Of a DNA stretch of 64,000 nt, positions 22,501 through 34,577 are shown piece after piece (the first letter of the stretch is position 1; each line of letters begins with the position of its first letter). The notes under the pieces are model-generated. The model was given only the letters and a program-made list of their open reading frames with translations, did not search any database and was not told the origin of the DNA. Where the stretch lies: positions 1,240,001 to 1,304,000 of the forward strand of contig NC_133291.1 in assembly GCF_005239225.2 (NCBI RefSeq). Direction: 5' to 3'. Origin of the DNA: Populus alba. Taxonomy: Eukaryota; Streptophyta; Magnoliopsida; Malpighiales; Salicaceae. A program made the translations under genes and the position numbers.

Positions 22501-22818
22501 GATAAAATAAGCGGCACTTGCAAGTGACCACTTCCCCCCCCCCAAAAAAAATAAAATAAAACCATGAAAGGCTACCATGACTACTTATAGCGTGTTTGAC
22601 AGTGTGGTAGCGGTTGCTTTTCAAATAGTTTTTCGTGCCAATGATGTGACATCAGCACATTAAAAATGATCCAAAAAGTACAAAAAAAAAAAAAACTACC
22701 TTACACTGGTCCGCTTGATGAATCTGACCACAAAAAACTCCTTCAAAGAATAAAGTTGACCGGGTTTTTTCTCTGGGAACGATGGTCAGGATTTGGCTGT
22801 CAAAACTTGATTCGTAGT
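22501..22818. mobile_element. 318-bp insertion upstream of gene copy 2, with MITE fragment
   Basis: This sequence is absent from unit 1, where only tacc stands in its place (18537-18540). It contains a C9-A8 run, then from 22590 a fragment of the local MITE family (gcgtgtttgacagtgtgg, gacatcagcacatt, ccaaaaagtac; compare 27960-28160), a poly-A run and about 120 bp of unassigned sequence. It sits about 125 bp upstream of the TATA box of copy 2. No clean terminal repeats are visible, so it may be a composite insertion or a replacement. Confidence 0.75.
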
Positions 22819-22941
22819 TCGATATTTACCTGGAGAAGAACAGGAAAGTCAGCACGCGCTTCTTGATCAAGTTGACAAAGTCGTAGCTAGCATAATCTGA
22901 TGACTTTATCCATGGTTGCTGAACAGGTATTTTTCCTTCTT

Positions 22942-22951
22942 CTATATATAC
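22942..22951 (+). promoter_or_regulatory. Probable TATA box of duplicated gene copy 2
   Basis: ctatatatac, 140 bp before the ATG at 23091, exactly matching the arrangement of copy 1. The core promoter and leader are duplicated, but everything beyond about 125 bp upstream differs between the copies. Confidence 0.6.
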
Positions 22952-23090
22952 CCCAGCAAGACCTCTCTAGCCATTCACAGATCCATCAAAAACCGAAGCA
23001 ATCTCTTGCATTATCTCATCAACTCCAGAATTACATCTTGCTCCATCTTGTTATCTCAACGTCTTCTAAGTTAATTCTAACATTAAGATC

Positions 23091-23642
23091 ATGTCTGAGG
23101 GCAATCTTCGTGACGCTCCCTTGGTGTGTCCTGAACTGGATATTTATCAGTTTGGTTATCCAAGGTGTGATACAGCAGATTCCATGGCATCAAGCTCCAA
23201 CGATTCTCCTTCTTTAGGCACATATGACGATTTGTCACTGTTGGAAAGTGGCCTGTACCAGCAGAAGTATGGTGATATCAGTGATAAATTCTGTAGAAAT
23301 CAGGACAAGGCATGGGAATCCATTGATTCAAGGTTCCTCATGCTGCTAGAATTCTTTAGAGAATTGTTTTTTCGAAGAAGGGAAGTTTTCAAGAAATTAT
23401 TTCCAGAGTTGCATGATGAATTTCTGGGGATGTTCAAGAAAATTGGTAACATCAATTTATACGTTGAAAAACCTGGTGAATTCAAGACTAGGGCATTATG
23501 CTTGCAAAGGAGCTGGAGTGTTGGCTCACCAAGAACACCTTCGAGAAAAGGAGGTGAATCGCCATTAAGGCTCGAGAGGTTCAAGGTTCGCACGGTGGTT
23601 CCTGGCGGCGGTGGCCAGGGTGACAGAGGTGCTTCTAATTAA
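23091..23642 (+). CDS. Uncharacterised 183-aa protein, tandem copy 2
   Basis: Near-identical paralogue of the gene at 18820-19371, same length and same termini. The five residue differences are SPSLGTY for SPFLGTY, RFLML for RLFML (two changes), RRREV for RRTEV and RSWSV for RSSSV. There is no frameshift or stop, so it is intact. Its distal upstream region is not a copy of that of gene 1. It consists of the 318-bp insertion and, beyond that, the 3' flank of unit 1, so expression could have diverged even though the proteins hardly have. The function is unknown; the features described for copy 1 apply. Confidence 0.75.
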   Translation: MSEGNLRDAPLVCPELDIYQFGYPRCDTADSMASSSNDSPSLGTYDDLSLLESGLYQQKYGDISDKFCRNQDKAWESIDSRFLMLLEFFRELFFRRREVFKKLFPELHDEFLGMFKKIGNINLYVEKPGEFKTRALCLQRSWSVGSPRTPSRKGGESPLRLERFKVRTVVPGGGGQGDRGASN

Positions 23643-26504
23643 ATCCACATAGACTGGTCCATGATTTGTTGCAAAGCTTGAACCGAAACAGTATTTTTTT
23701 TTCAACAGCACAGTTTGTTGAAAGAAGCAGCAATTTTTTTATTCTTTCATTCATTGTTCAATGTAAATAGTGGTAACAATACCGCTATTTGTTTGTGTAT
23801 TGTGAAATTTCTTTCTATAAGAAGGGTTTTTTTTTTCTTTCTACACGCCTACAGTGTTAATCCTTCAGAAAAATATATTTTTTTAATAACATAGATATTG
23901 CACCCATTCTTTTTAGAGAGTCAAATAAACATCACACGCTTGTGCAGTCAACTCGATACAGAAATTAATTAAAATAAAAACCATCAGTCTGGCCGGTGGC
24001 TTACGAGCATACTTGGATATATTGCATATATATTAGAACGAATGATCGAGTCAATATAAAATGGCAATATTTATATATAAAAAAATAACATAAAATAAAG
24101 TTTGTCTTGAAGAATATTTTTTTAAAAATAAATTAATCTTGATTTTCATCAAATTGACGATTGACCTGGTTAAACAAAATTAATTCCAAGTTGAATTTCT
24201 TTAAAATCTAATCTAAACCGAGCCGCATCAGATTTAATAATTGTGATTACAAAACGAGGGAGGGAAATGGGAATGATTGCACTGTTGCATATCCGAAGGA
24301 GATAATGCTTAAATCAAACTTATTTTTTATTTTTTATATGGTTATTGCAATATTAAAAAATTATCTCAGCATCAAGCTGGTATCAAAAAAATATTATAAC
24401 ATTATAGGTATGGTTTATTTTTAAAAAAAATTTTGTTAAATAAAAAAATATTTCAAAAAAAAATTAATTTATTAAACGTAATGGAATCAATGATTCAATT
24501 TGCAAGTTTGGCAAAGTAATCTTGATTATCTTAATTCATAGTTTAGTAGGGTACTTTTTTTTTCTATTTGAACCTGACAATGTAGACATCTATTTTTCTT
24601 TCTATCATGTAGTTAAAAAAATATTTTTGAAAAAAAAACTTGTTATTAAATTTTAAAAAGTTAATGGACCTATTAACAAGTTTGGTGGGTTTAACTTTTC
24701 TTTTCTTTTTATTACCTTTATTTTTTTATGTCATACTTTGATATTGATTTGATTAAGAATTCAGCTGACTGATTAAGAATTAAGTTTTAAAATTTATTTT
24801 GTTTTGTTTTCTATGAGATTATTATAACTTAAAAAAAAAAAGTCTTAATATTAGTTTAACGCTTGATTTTGTGATTGTCTATTTTTGTTATTATATATTA
24901 AATAAACAATACTTTAGAAGAAGAAAAATATATTAATCACAATAGAATATATTACCTAGTTTGATGTGTGACCCGAATTACTCAACTCACAGGTTTACTC
25001 ATCGAATCAGATATGATTTTTCATTTGGTTTTTGATCCTTTAATTAATTTTTTTAATTATTTTTTATTATTATCTCAATCTTATTCAATATTAGACTTGT
25101 TGAGAAATGAAATTCATGGTTTATTTTTATTTCTCTTTCTATAGAGTTATCACGATCTCAAATAAACATCTTTTTTAAAGTTAGTGCTTAATTTTACAAA
25201 CATCTAATTTTATGATAAAATTAAATAAAAATGATTTACAAGAACAATAAAGTTATTAAACTCATTAAAGTTCATGACTTGAGTCATGGGGTGACCAAGG
25301 TAGATTCAATTTAGCATCATTTCAATATTAAAAAAAATTGTCATATTAAAGTATTTTTATAAGATATATTATATTTTTACCAATCATTCAAGTTATTTTT
25401 AACCAATTAAATTAAATTATTTATTTTGGATTAGCTCTCACATAATTTACTTCAAAATTATAGACAGATAAGGAGCGGAGTTGTCAAGTTTTAAAATCAA
25501 ACTACTTAATTGAATTTAATAACACTCTTAATTTTTTTAATAATTTTATCCATAGCAAAGCACTAGTAATAATTAATTAACATGGGATATTGCTATGAGC
25601 CTTGTATTTAAGGTTGCCAAGCGTGCAAGCAAAAGAAAGGACCACCTGTAATAAAGGCCGATGGCGACAGAGCAATAGGAATGGTCCAAGGTTGGTCGGT
25701 TGAGCTATGGACGAAAAACAGTGCCTGAAGGCCCAGATAATGTGAGCCCCGCCATGTCTCAACTTCAAATTCTGTTGTCTAAAAAACTTATGCTACTTCT
25801 AACAAAATACTCAAACTTAATTTATGAACTCCATTGATGAGCTCTGTAAATTTTAACAAAGCGAGATGGATAATATTTATACGAGAAATGGTTAAATTTC
25901 TTTCATTACTACTACTAGAAGTTTTAAATTCGTTTTTTCTTATAATAAAAATATTAAATTTAAAATCAATCAGTTTAAAAATTTAACAGCATTGATGTTT
26001 TACTATAACACAATCTATAATAAAATATGTCTTATATTATAGTAAAATTACTTTTATATTTTATGGTAAATAAAATAAGCTTTTTGGGTGGAAAGTGTGG
26101 CATTTTGTAGTATTTTTATACTTTCATATCAGTATTTTATGTAATTGCCGGGATCATTGGGCTATCTTTGTATTTTTTATATTTTTTTTCATAATTTTTT
26201 TAATTCTTAAAGTTGTAGCCATGCCCAGTGTGTGGGTGGCGTTTACATCATTAAGATAGTGCATGTAACACTACTTGGTGGACATAACTGGTCGTTTATT
26301 GTCCTTTTCATTTAGAGAAGTTTTTGTTCTTTTCAACTTAGTTCTTCAATTGCAATTTCTCACATGTTTAGCTTTTCATTTCGGTTCTTATTTTTCAAAA
26401 ATATCTAATTTTACCTACAACACTTTTGTTAAAGTTTTTTTATTTTGAATTTCATCATTCAGCTATATTTTTTGTTGTTTTTTTTTTCAATTTAACACTC
26501 ATTC

Positions 26505-29385
26505 CTTTGATTTTGTTTTTTTCATTTTATTAAAACTATTTTTCAATTCTATTAAACCCTCCAATTGAAAATTCTTATTCTTCTAATTAGTGTTTTTTCC
26601 CACCTTTATTTTTATTTTTTAATTTTAGCTTCCAACATTTAATTTGTTGCAGATTCAATTTATACGATCTTAATGTTTTGCATCATTTTTTCTAGTAGTG
26701 GTTTTGTGATCATCGTCAAGTTTTTTCCATAAGTTTATCCTAGTCTCATGACATATATTATGATTTTTGCATGCATTTTTTTAATATAATTTTTTTAGTT
26801 GTTTTGTTTCTATTTTATTCTTTAAGGTATTATTCTATGCAAATGAAATTTAAGTAAATAAGTTTATAAAACACAATCAAATACATGTCTCATTTTATAT
26901 CATGGAATATCTTAATGTTACTTGCATATGCTCTTCAATTAAACTTTGAATTTTTTTTTAATGAAAAAAAATACATTGAAGCAACCTGCACACCTGATAT
27001 TTAAAAAAAAATATAACCCGCAACAAAATAAAATTAGATCATAAATTACCATGAATGTATAGGCAATTATAGGGATCCCAATTTAATTCGAGTTTAATGG
27101 GCATCGACTTAAATTTGTGGGTTTTTTTTTTGTAATTACCCAACTTAATCAATAATAGATATTATATAACTATCGTCAAACTCTACCTAAAACTTGAGCC
27201 ACACCTAACCTAATTTTTCATATTTGTGATATATAGATATAAAAGTATAATATTTATATTTTTTGAATCCAATATATATTATCTGTATATATCTCAATAT
27301 TAATGTACATATATTTATAAAATTTATAATTTTAACATTTAATATATATATATATATATTATTAATTAGTTTTTTTTAAATAACAAGTAATAGTAGATAA
27401 TGAATAGCCATAAATACAAAAAAAAAAACTAATTAATAATACAACACACACATATATATATATTAAAGAAATTTTAATTGATAGATATTCATTGTCTTCT
27501 CTAGACAGCTGTGCGCGCGTGCTGTGCTCAATAACTCTATCAAGTTATCAACACGAATCCATAATCAAAGTGGACTCATTAATAATTAGTGACATAGAGA
27601 TAATTTAATTTAAAGAGCAGACGTTGCTGACAATCGAGATTACATTTTCTCGAAGCAGAATTACATAATGGTTGGACTAACGAGGGCCAATCGTTTAATT
27701 TTATTTTTTAATATGTGTCAAATGATGTGCCAATTGGCATTTTGCTTAATGCACAGATAATAATTAACAACGACGTGTCACTCTCAGGGAAGTGGGTGGG
27801 CAGTTGCTTTGCTCTTAGCTTCCACCTCCACACAAGTTAATGATTTTTTTTTCCCCGTATTTTCTCTTAATTGCTCTCGCTGTCGTAATTCGTAATTATC
27901 ATGCTTAGTGATCAATCAGTGCATGCCCAGTTGCCCCTCCTTGGTAACCTACTTAATAGCGTGTTTGGCAATATGGTAGTGGTTGCTTTTTAAATAGCTT
28001 TTTGTGCTGAAATACATATCAATGATGTTTTTTCATTTTTTTAAAATTATTTTTGACATCAGCACATCAAAACGATTTAAAAAGTACAAACCAAACTTAA
28101 TTTTAATAAAAAAAAAATTTAAATTTAGGCAAAACACCGTTTAGAACGCAATGCCAAACGGTATCTTAGGGTTCACCCCGCTAGTTACCTGCAAGACCAA
28201 ATCGGATTTTCACACTATTTATTCTTTTCAGTAGAGGTACATGAATGAAATAAAATTATACAATTTTTAATGTACTTGTATGATACAAAAATATATCATT
28301 AAAAACCAAATAAATACCAGATAAGATGGAAGATGCCATAGTATTACCACAATTACCGCAATTAAATTTAATTATAGTATTTAATTTCAAGAAGAGATGA
28401 GATTCAATTTATTTTGTTTCTTATATTATTTTTATTATTTTTATCTTATTCATTCAAAGATCTCTAAAAAAAAAGGATAATTTTAAAAAAACTAGTTTTA
28501 ATATTAATTTATCTTTTTAATACAGTGAATCAGGGGGCTGACAACTAATTTACTTTTATACCATTCTAAAAAAATGAGTTTTATCTATATTTTAATTTTC
28601 AACACTTAAATTCATTATGAACATGATTTTTTGTTAAAAACTTTTAATTAAATTGAATTCAAAAAATTCCCAAAGATATTGTTAATTTATAGTGGCATAT
28701 AACCACCATAACTACAATGCATGATGCCATAAGGTAGAAACACAATTTTCACAGACCACCACACTATAAAACCTATTTTTAGATATTATTTTATTTTATA
28801 ATAATAGTTGTTTGTTTTTAAATTTTTATTTTGAAATATATTAAAATAATACACACACACACATACATATATTGATTTTTTAAATTCATTATTCACACCA
28901 ACATATTAAAACAATAAAAAAATATAAACAATTTTTTTAATATTTTTAAAAACAAGGTATTGTCATGAAAACAAACATTGTCTTATTAAACTGGCACCGA
29001 AAAGCTTGATAACTAGTATATGTCGTATCATTGGTATTCTAAAGTCTCAACTTCCAATGGCGAATCGACAACTTGATTTTGAGCTCTCATACAATTTAGC
29101 AAACTTGTTAGCGACTAGCCACCAGATTTTGATAATACGGGCGGACAGCCACGACCACCTTGTCGCGAGTACCTATCAAGCAAATTGCAATTGTAATAAT
29201 CTTTCATTAATCTCATGAATAGAGCCTAAATTGGAAATAAAAAAGTTTGGATTTTGAAATGTTATTTCCAAAAACAGGTTGTCTAATCCAACTGCTTCCA
29301 TGTCTTTTTCTAATGACTCGGCAATCAACTTAATTAAAACCTTATAATAACAACTTACTTTAATCTCACTCTTTGCCTTTCCAAG
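26505..29385. other. Intergenic, AT-rich, with MITE and microsatellites
   Basis: No confident gene. It includes T-rich DNA to about 26680, a TA run at about 27342-27360, a MITE at 27960-28160, an AC run near 28850-28862, and a less AT-rich block at about 28990-29385. In that block a minus-strand frame reads GKAKSEIK followed by a good donor (gtaagt) and later LEKDMEAVGLDNLFLEI. This could be a relic of a gene interrupted by the CACTA element at 29386, but I recognise no family. Confidence 0.45.
27960..28160. mobile_element. MITE, about 200 bp
   Basis: Ends are imperfect inverted repeats: gcgtgtttggcaatatgg on the left, and atgccaaacgg on the right, whose complement is ccgtttggcat. The interior has the family hallmark gacatcagcacatcaaaacg followed by an A-rich stretch. 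Related or degenerate copies occur at 22590-22681, about 40002-40184, about 40390-40580 and 42881-43083. I know this family as very abundant in poplar DNA (from memory). Confidence 0.75.
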
Positions 29386-30613
29386 CACTACCAGAAATTC
29401 GCTAAATACCAACGGACATACCGACGGAATTTTTTTTGTCGGTAATTTTCGGCCGAAATCACTGACGGAAAATATTCGGTGAATATGATTATTTTTTTTT
29501 TTCAGGAGACCTATAATAATCGGTTGAGGGAGAGATACGGGGATGATCCTTCGACCCATCCGGAATTCGATCCGGATTTGTGGATGGAGGCTGGATCGTC
29601 AGGTGGACCCGATAAAAATCGGGTTTACGGGCTCTCCAACACTACCGCTGCCAAGTTGCGGTCGACCGGTACTGCTTCAACCGGTGGGAGCTCCCAATCT
29701 AAGGAGTTTGTGGCCTTGCAGCAAAGGTGCGACCACCTATCAGAGGCGTACACACAACTCAAAGAAGAGCAAAGATTGGCGAACGAACAACACAGATTGG
29801 CGGACGAACAACGCAGAGCAGAGTCTGAACAACAAAGAGCGGCCTATGAAGAGCTTCGTCAAATGGTCATGAACATGACACAAGGTGGAACATGTGCGCC
29901 TAATCCTTTTTGGCCGCCTAACCCCCACCCTCCTCCTCCTCCTCCTCCTCCTCCTCCTCCACCTTTATATTAATTGTTTTTTTTAAACACCTTCATTTTG
30001 TAATGAATATTATTTAACTTTGAGTTTTTGTTGCTTAATATAAATTTTATTTGCATAATTGGTTTGTATTACTATTAATTTATATTATTTTTTCTAAATA
30101 ATTAAAAAAAAAAAATACACAGGGATTTACCGACGGAAAAAATCCGTCGGCATTGGACACCCATCACCGACATATTCACCGACGGAAATAATCCGTCGGC
30201 ATTGGACAGTGTCTACGGTATTCCATCTCATCACCGACGGAAATAATCCGTCGGTATAAAAATACCGACGAATTTACAGACGGATTTATTCGGTCGGTAT
30301 GAAATATCACCGACACTTTTGCCGACGGATATAGTACGTCGGTATTTACATAACACCGACGGAAAATATTCCGTCGGTATATTCCAAGCGGGAAACTTTT
30401 TTTTTTGGCACGCACAGTCCGTCGGTAAAACCGTCGGTAAATGTTTTTTTTGTATTACCGACTGATATAGCGACGGAATGTGGAATCACCGACAAAAGGT
30501 ATTCCGACGGGCGTATTCCGTCGGTAATATAGTCGGTAAATACTTTACCGACGAACGTTCTATCACACACCGACGGAATATTTCCGTCGGTAAAACTGTG
30601 AAATCTTGTAGTG
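29386..30613 (+). mobile_element. Non-autonomous CACTA (En/Spm) DNA transposon, 1228 bp
   Basis: The element begins CACTACCAGAAATT and ends with the complement of CACTACAAGATTTC. It is flanked by a perfect 3-bp target-site duplication aag (29383-29385 and 30614-30616), exactly as expected for CACTA elements. Both ends carry subterminal repeats: one side has scattered accgacgga units, and the right side (30125-30600) has many palindromic pairs of gacggaa and tccgtcgg, the probable transposase-binding sites. The interior keeps only the last exon of the element's own gene (29506-29973). It lacks a transposase catalytic core, so it could move only with help from an intact relative. Confidence 0.93.
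29506..29973 (+). pseudogene. C-terminal exon of a plant En/Spm ORF (Transposase_24-like), remnant
   Basis: Starts right after a polypyrimidine tract and cag acceptor (29503-29505) and stays open for 155 codons. It reads ETYNNRLRERYGDDPSTHPE, then DPDLWMEAGSS and KNRVYGLSNTTA, which match the end of plant Ptta/En/Spm Transposase_24 proteins. A coiled coil of repeated RLANEQHRLADEQRRAESEQ type follows, then a long proline run (CCT repeats at about 29930-29960). All upstream exons are missing, so it is a truncated fragment inside the CACTA element and not a host gene. The family name is from memory of such proteins. Confidence 0.8.
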
Positions 30614-30890
30614 AAGCTTTAATTACAATAGTTTTATAAGACTTAATTTAAGATGGAAATTGTCATCTCTTGGAGATTTACTTTCACTGATCATCCAGCT
30701 TTACAGGTCTGGGAGGTGCAAGGAAAAAAAAAAAAAAAAACCTAGTCAGACGCCAAGAAAATCAGGGCCTTTTATATTTTCTATGAAAATGAAAATCAAT
30801 CTCATCGGTGATGATAAGATTAAAGAACAATTTTCTTTTCTTCTCCTTGTTTTGTTCATTGAGATGCTTTTGGGTTTTTTTTTTTATTAT

Positions 30891-31068
30891 TAACATGGAT
30901 ATTTAGTTAACTTACATGCATTTGAACTATTCTTATAGACCCTAAAATTAACAATAATATAAGCCTCCAGTGACCATTATATTATCAATTACAGGACTTG
31001 AATTAACTTGAGATTATAATAAAAGCAAACATTTTGATCCCAAGCTATTACTACTAGGTTATATATAG
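30891..31068 (-). mobile_element. Degenerate SINE, same family as 40921 and 41240
   Basis: Read on the minus strand it follows the copies at 40.9-41.4 kb: a tRNA-like head, then the segments ggtcactggaggcttat and gttaattttagggtc, and a poly-A end seen as the T-run at 30878-30887 on the plus strand. It is more diverged than the other two and I see no clear target-site duplication. Confidence 0.65.
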
Positions 31069-33682
31069 TTAATTTTAGTATTTTACTTTTAGTTTTGGTG
31101 AAGATTTCCGGACTTTAAAATATAAAACAAATTTTTTTTCTTTTTTTCATTATTTTCTTCTATCTGAAGTTTCACGATTAATTCATGCCGACCAATTGCT
31201 TTTAAACACCAAGATGGTGTTATTTTAAAAAGAATTTAAAAATCAATGATTTTTAACTGAATTATAAATTGATAGTTTATTCCAGGTTGAATTTTTTTTA
31301 TCCGGCAAGAGCTAGCAGAGCGGGTCATGCATGAATCAACTTGCTAATATCGAGTTCAATAACATTATTATTTGAAGAAATTTGTACGAAGAGTATTTTT
31401 GTGCTCTGGTCCATGCAGGAAACCCTTGTTTTTTGTCCCTGAAGGTCATAATTAAAATCTTAAATTCGCACCCTTGAGTTTATCGTATAGTTCAGCAACT
31501 CTTGAGTAAATAAAATACTTGTAATTTGCTGGATAACTTGTCTCATGTCTCACTGTAAAACTAAAGAAGCTTGGGTGCTCTACACGTGTTTGCAGCTGGC
31601 CACGTAAAAACGATCTTTGAGGCTCAAAAAAACCCCCAAAAAAAGGGGAATTATTTAAAATATCCATGCATAATTAATGGGACGATGAACTCCTCGATTT
31701 CAGATCACAGAATCAAAATTAACGGAGGAAAAACAAAGGAAAAGGAACCTTATGATTCACTGTACCCTTTTTATTTTATTCTCTTCCTCTGCTTGTCTGC
31801 TGCAAAGAAAAACAAGCTCAGAACCATCCAAGGACGAATCTGAATAATGTATAGTCTTGTCAAGTGTCAACATGAGAAAGCTGGAAAATTGTGACCTGTC
31901 CCTGTCCAGAAATCGACTGCATTATTTTTATTTATTTATTTACTATAGTCATCTCTTGGTCCAGTAAAAAAACCTATTTATATATTTTTGACCTTTTCAA
32001 CAACAAAGCTAGTTAGGTTAGCTAAGGCTTGATACTTGATAGTGTCAGATAATACTATAATATTATTTTCAAGACTTCATTTTTATTTTATCTTATTAAA
32101 TTGATAAAATCAGTTCATGCAACAGCTCAAGCTAGGTCGTGAATCTTATTTTCTACTGCAACTTTGATATATTTGCTGGCTTGAAGGTTCTTCAATCCAG
32201 TGCCCTTGCCTGCGTGACAGATGAACATATTGCTCCCCTTTAATTCTTCAAAAAACAAAAAAAAAAAACAGAACAGATCCTTGAATCAGTCATGCCCTCT
32301 CCTTGAAGCATGATTTATGATTGCTTATTGATCAGAAATCGCTATAAAAAATGATAGTTGCTCGTTTTTTCTTTTCTTTTCTGGCCTTGACGTTTGTCTG
32401 CTGAGAACCCTTCTGGCCAGACAATGCCTCCCAGAAAACACCAGCAGAAATGAATTTAAAAGAGAAAATGGCATTGAGCCATGGATAAAACTCATCTACG
32501 GTCTTCTTTATGCCACGCATCTCCATCCAAATCCCTCTCGACTTCATCTTCTTTATTTGGAGAATCCAATGGCCTCTTGACTTCACCAAAAAGTTGGTCA
32601 TCATCTCATTCCACAAAACTTCACCCTAGCCTAGATTTAAAAATGATCAAATATGCAAATAAAATAAAAATAAAAAAATGATTAAATATAACCTTAAAGA
32701 ATGTAGTTTAATTAGTGAGATTTTATATCTGTTTTTTAGAAATCATCAATTTAACTCATATAAATCTCAGGGTAATTAAAATTTATATAATCATAAATTT
32801 TATAATACATTAAATTAATCAAGATATGTTTATTTACATATTAATTAAAAAAAAAAGTCAATACTTCGTTTGGTATCTTGAATGAGTCTAACTCTGCCAC
32901 CATCACTGTCACGTATATCAAGATTCCAACTTCCGTTACGTGGACGGCGGGATGGTTTTTGACATGGATGACTTCAGAGATTGGCAACTTCACATGAAAT
33001 ATCGTCGTCCATGTCATTGCAAGGGACATCTCCCTTTTTTCTTTTTCTTTTTTAAGTGTAAATGGAAGATGAAAAATACATTATTATTCTTTTTAGCATT
33101 TTTCCTCGGCAACTTGACATGAAATATTTGATGGTGACACTTATTTTTTTTTTTTTTTAATATATTAAAATAATATTTATTTTTTATTTTTTAATATTTA
33201 TTTTTAATACAGCACATCAAAATAATCTAAAAATACAAAAAAAAAATAATTTAAAAAAATAAAAAAATAAATGAGTTCTAATAAAACATGATTACCGATC
33301 ATTTTCCTCCTTCTCATCAGGGGATATAAGAGCTTGGGTGATTTTGTATGTCTTTGATAACGTGGCTGAAAGCATTTTGTAAATAATTTTCATATAAAGA
33401 ACATCAAATTTTATAATTTTCAAGTGTTTTGGATACTTTTGTTATTTTTATATCAAATATATCTAAAAAATCTAAAAACAACAATATTAATTGAAAAATA
33501 CTTTTAAAAACTTTGAATCACAATGTTCAGTACAGAAATTTTAAACTCTGCTTTTCTTATGATTCGGCTTGAGATTAGATTATGGATTGTACGAGTTAAT
33601 TTAGAAGAATAAAAAATATATTAGTTTATTTTTTAAAAGTTAAAATAAAACTGAATTTTAACTTAATCAACTAAGATGCCAG
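31069..33682. other. Intergenic, no gene seen
   Basis: AT-rich sequence with short unrelated ORFs that resemble nothing I know. A run rich in A/T with MITE-like atttttaatacagcacatcaaaat lies at about 33140-33280, probably a decayed copy of the local MITE family. Confidence 0.45.
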
Positions 33683-34577
33683 CTATGTGTTTGGTATTAT
33701 GGTAGCTTTTGTGGTTATGGTTTGAAAAAAATATTATTTTTAAAAAAAACATATTTTTAGTTGAGGTTGGTTTGGTAATATATGTTTGGTTAAAACTGTA
33801 GTTGAAATTAAAGTTGAATAAAAGATAGTTTAATGTGTTTGGTTAAACATGCTTTTCAAATTGAGATTATAAAATATATATATATATATATGATAGTTTT
33901 TAATTTAAATATTGTAGATTTAATTACTAACATTACATCATTGAATAGAATAATATTTTATATCAAATATTTTTTATTATTCTATTAACTTATCTACAAT
34001 TTCATTACGTATGAAATTCATCCGATAAGAAATATAATTTTCATGATGTTTTGAGCGTGCAACAAAATTAGGTAAAATATCATCTTGAAACAAAATTAGA
34101 ATTGCAATCAAATTCTGTAAATGCTACATTATCATGTGATTTCATTCCAATTTATGTAGTGTTAATGAATAATATTAAATATTAGTTTTCGAGTAAAACA
34201 CAATTAAAAAAATTAAAATTTTTTTCCGAGTCGGACGCAGTTCAATGAACAATGAAGTAACTGTTCACATGAACAGTAACCCATGAATTAGTTCGCTTGG
34301 CACTGTTCACGTGAACAGTGTCAAGCGATTAATCAACTTGGAAGTGTTCACTTCTATAAATGAACACTTTGTGGAGTGAATTAATTCACTCTGCATATAT
34401 GACAACAGATGAGCAATGAAAAGTGAAAAACATCAATTTTTTGCTTCATCAAAACCGGAGGTAAAAACTTAATTTTTAGTAAAACTCATCTCTAAAATTT
34501 GTGTTTATAATTTTTACCAGATAATTATAAATTATGATTAAAATAAAATATAGTTTCAATCACAATACCAAACATAG
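33683..34577. mobile_element. MITE-like inverted-repeat element, about 895 bp
   Basis: Ends are imperfect inverted repeats: ctatgtgtttggtattatgg on the left; the complement of the right end reads ctatgtttggtattgtga. The interior is AT-rich, non-coding and contains a 34-bp near-perfect palindrome (34294-34327) plus several further gttcac/gtgaac motifs. No transposase is present. The boundaries are approximate and no target-site duplication could be fixed. Confidence 0.6.
34294..34327. repeat. 34-bp near-perfect palindrome
   Basis: cgcttgg-cactgttcac on the left pairs with gtgaacagtg-tcaagcg on the right. There is one mismatched pair and no loop at the centre (34310/34311). Further gttcacatgaacagt and gtgttcac motifs lie within 60 bp on both sides. 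Confidence 0.9.

Larger units (their letters stand above)
22472..26504 (+). repeat. Tandem duplication, unit 2 (about 4.03 kb)
   Basis: Second copy of the unit starting at 18508. The first 29 bp match unit 1. A 318-bp insertion (22501-22818) follows, after which homology resumes at tcgatattta and continues to aacactcattc at 26504. The stretch 23643-26504 downstream of its gene is AT-rich and has no other gene. Confidence 0.95.

Noticed and set aside
30125..30600. Array of short repeats that could suggest CRISPR
   Set aside because: The repeats are irregularly spaced palindromic subterminal motifs of a CACTA transposon in a plant genome, with no uniform spacers.
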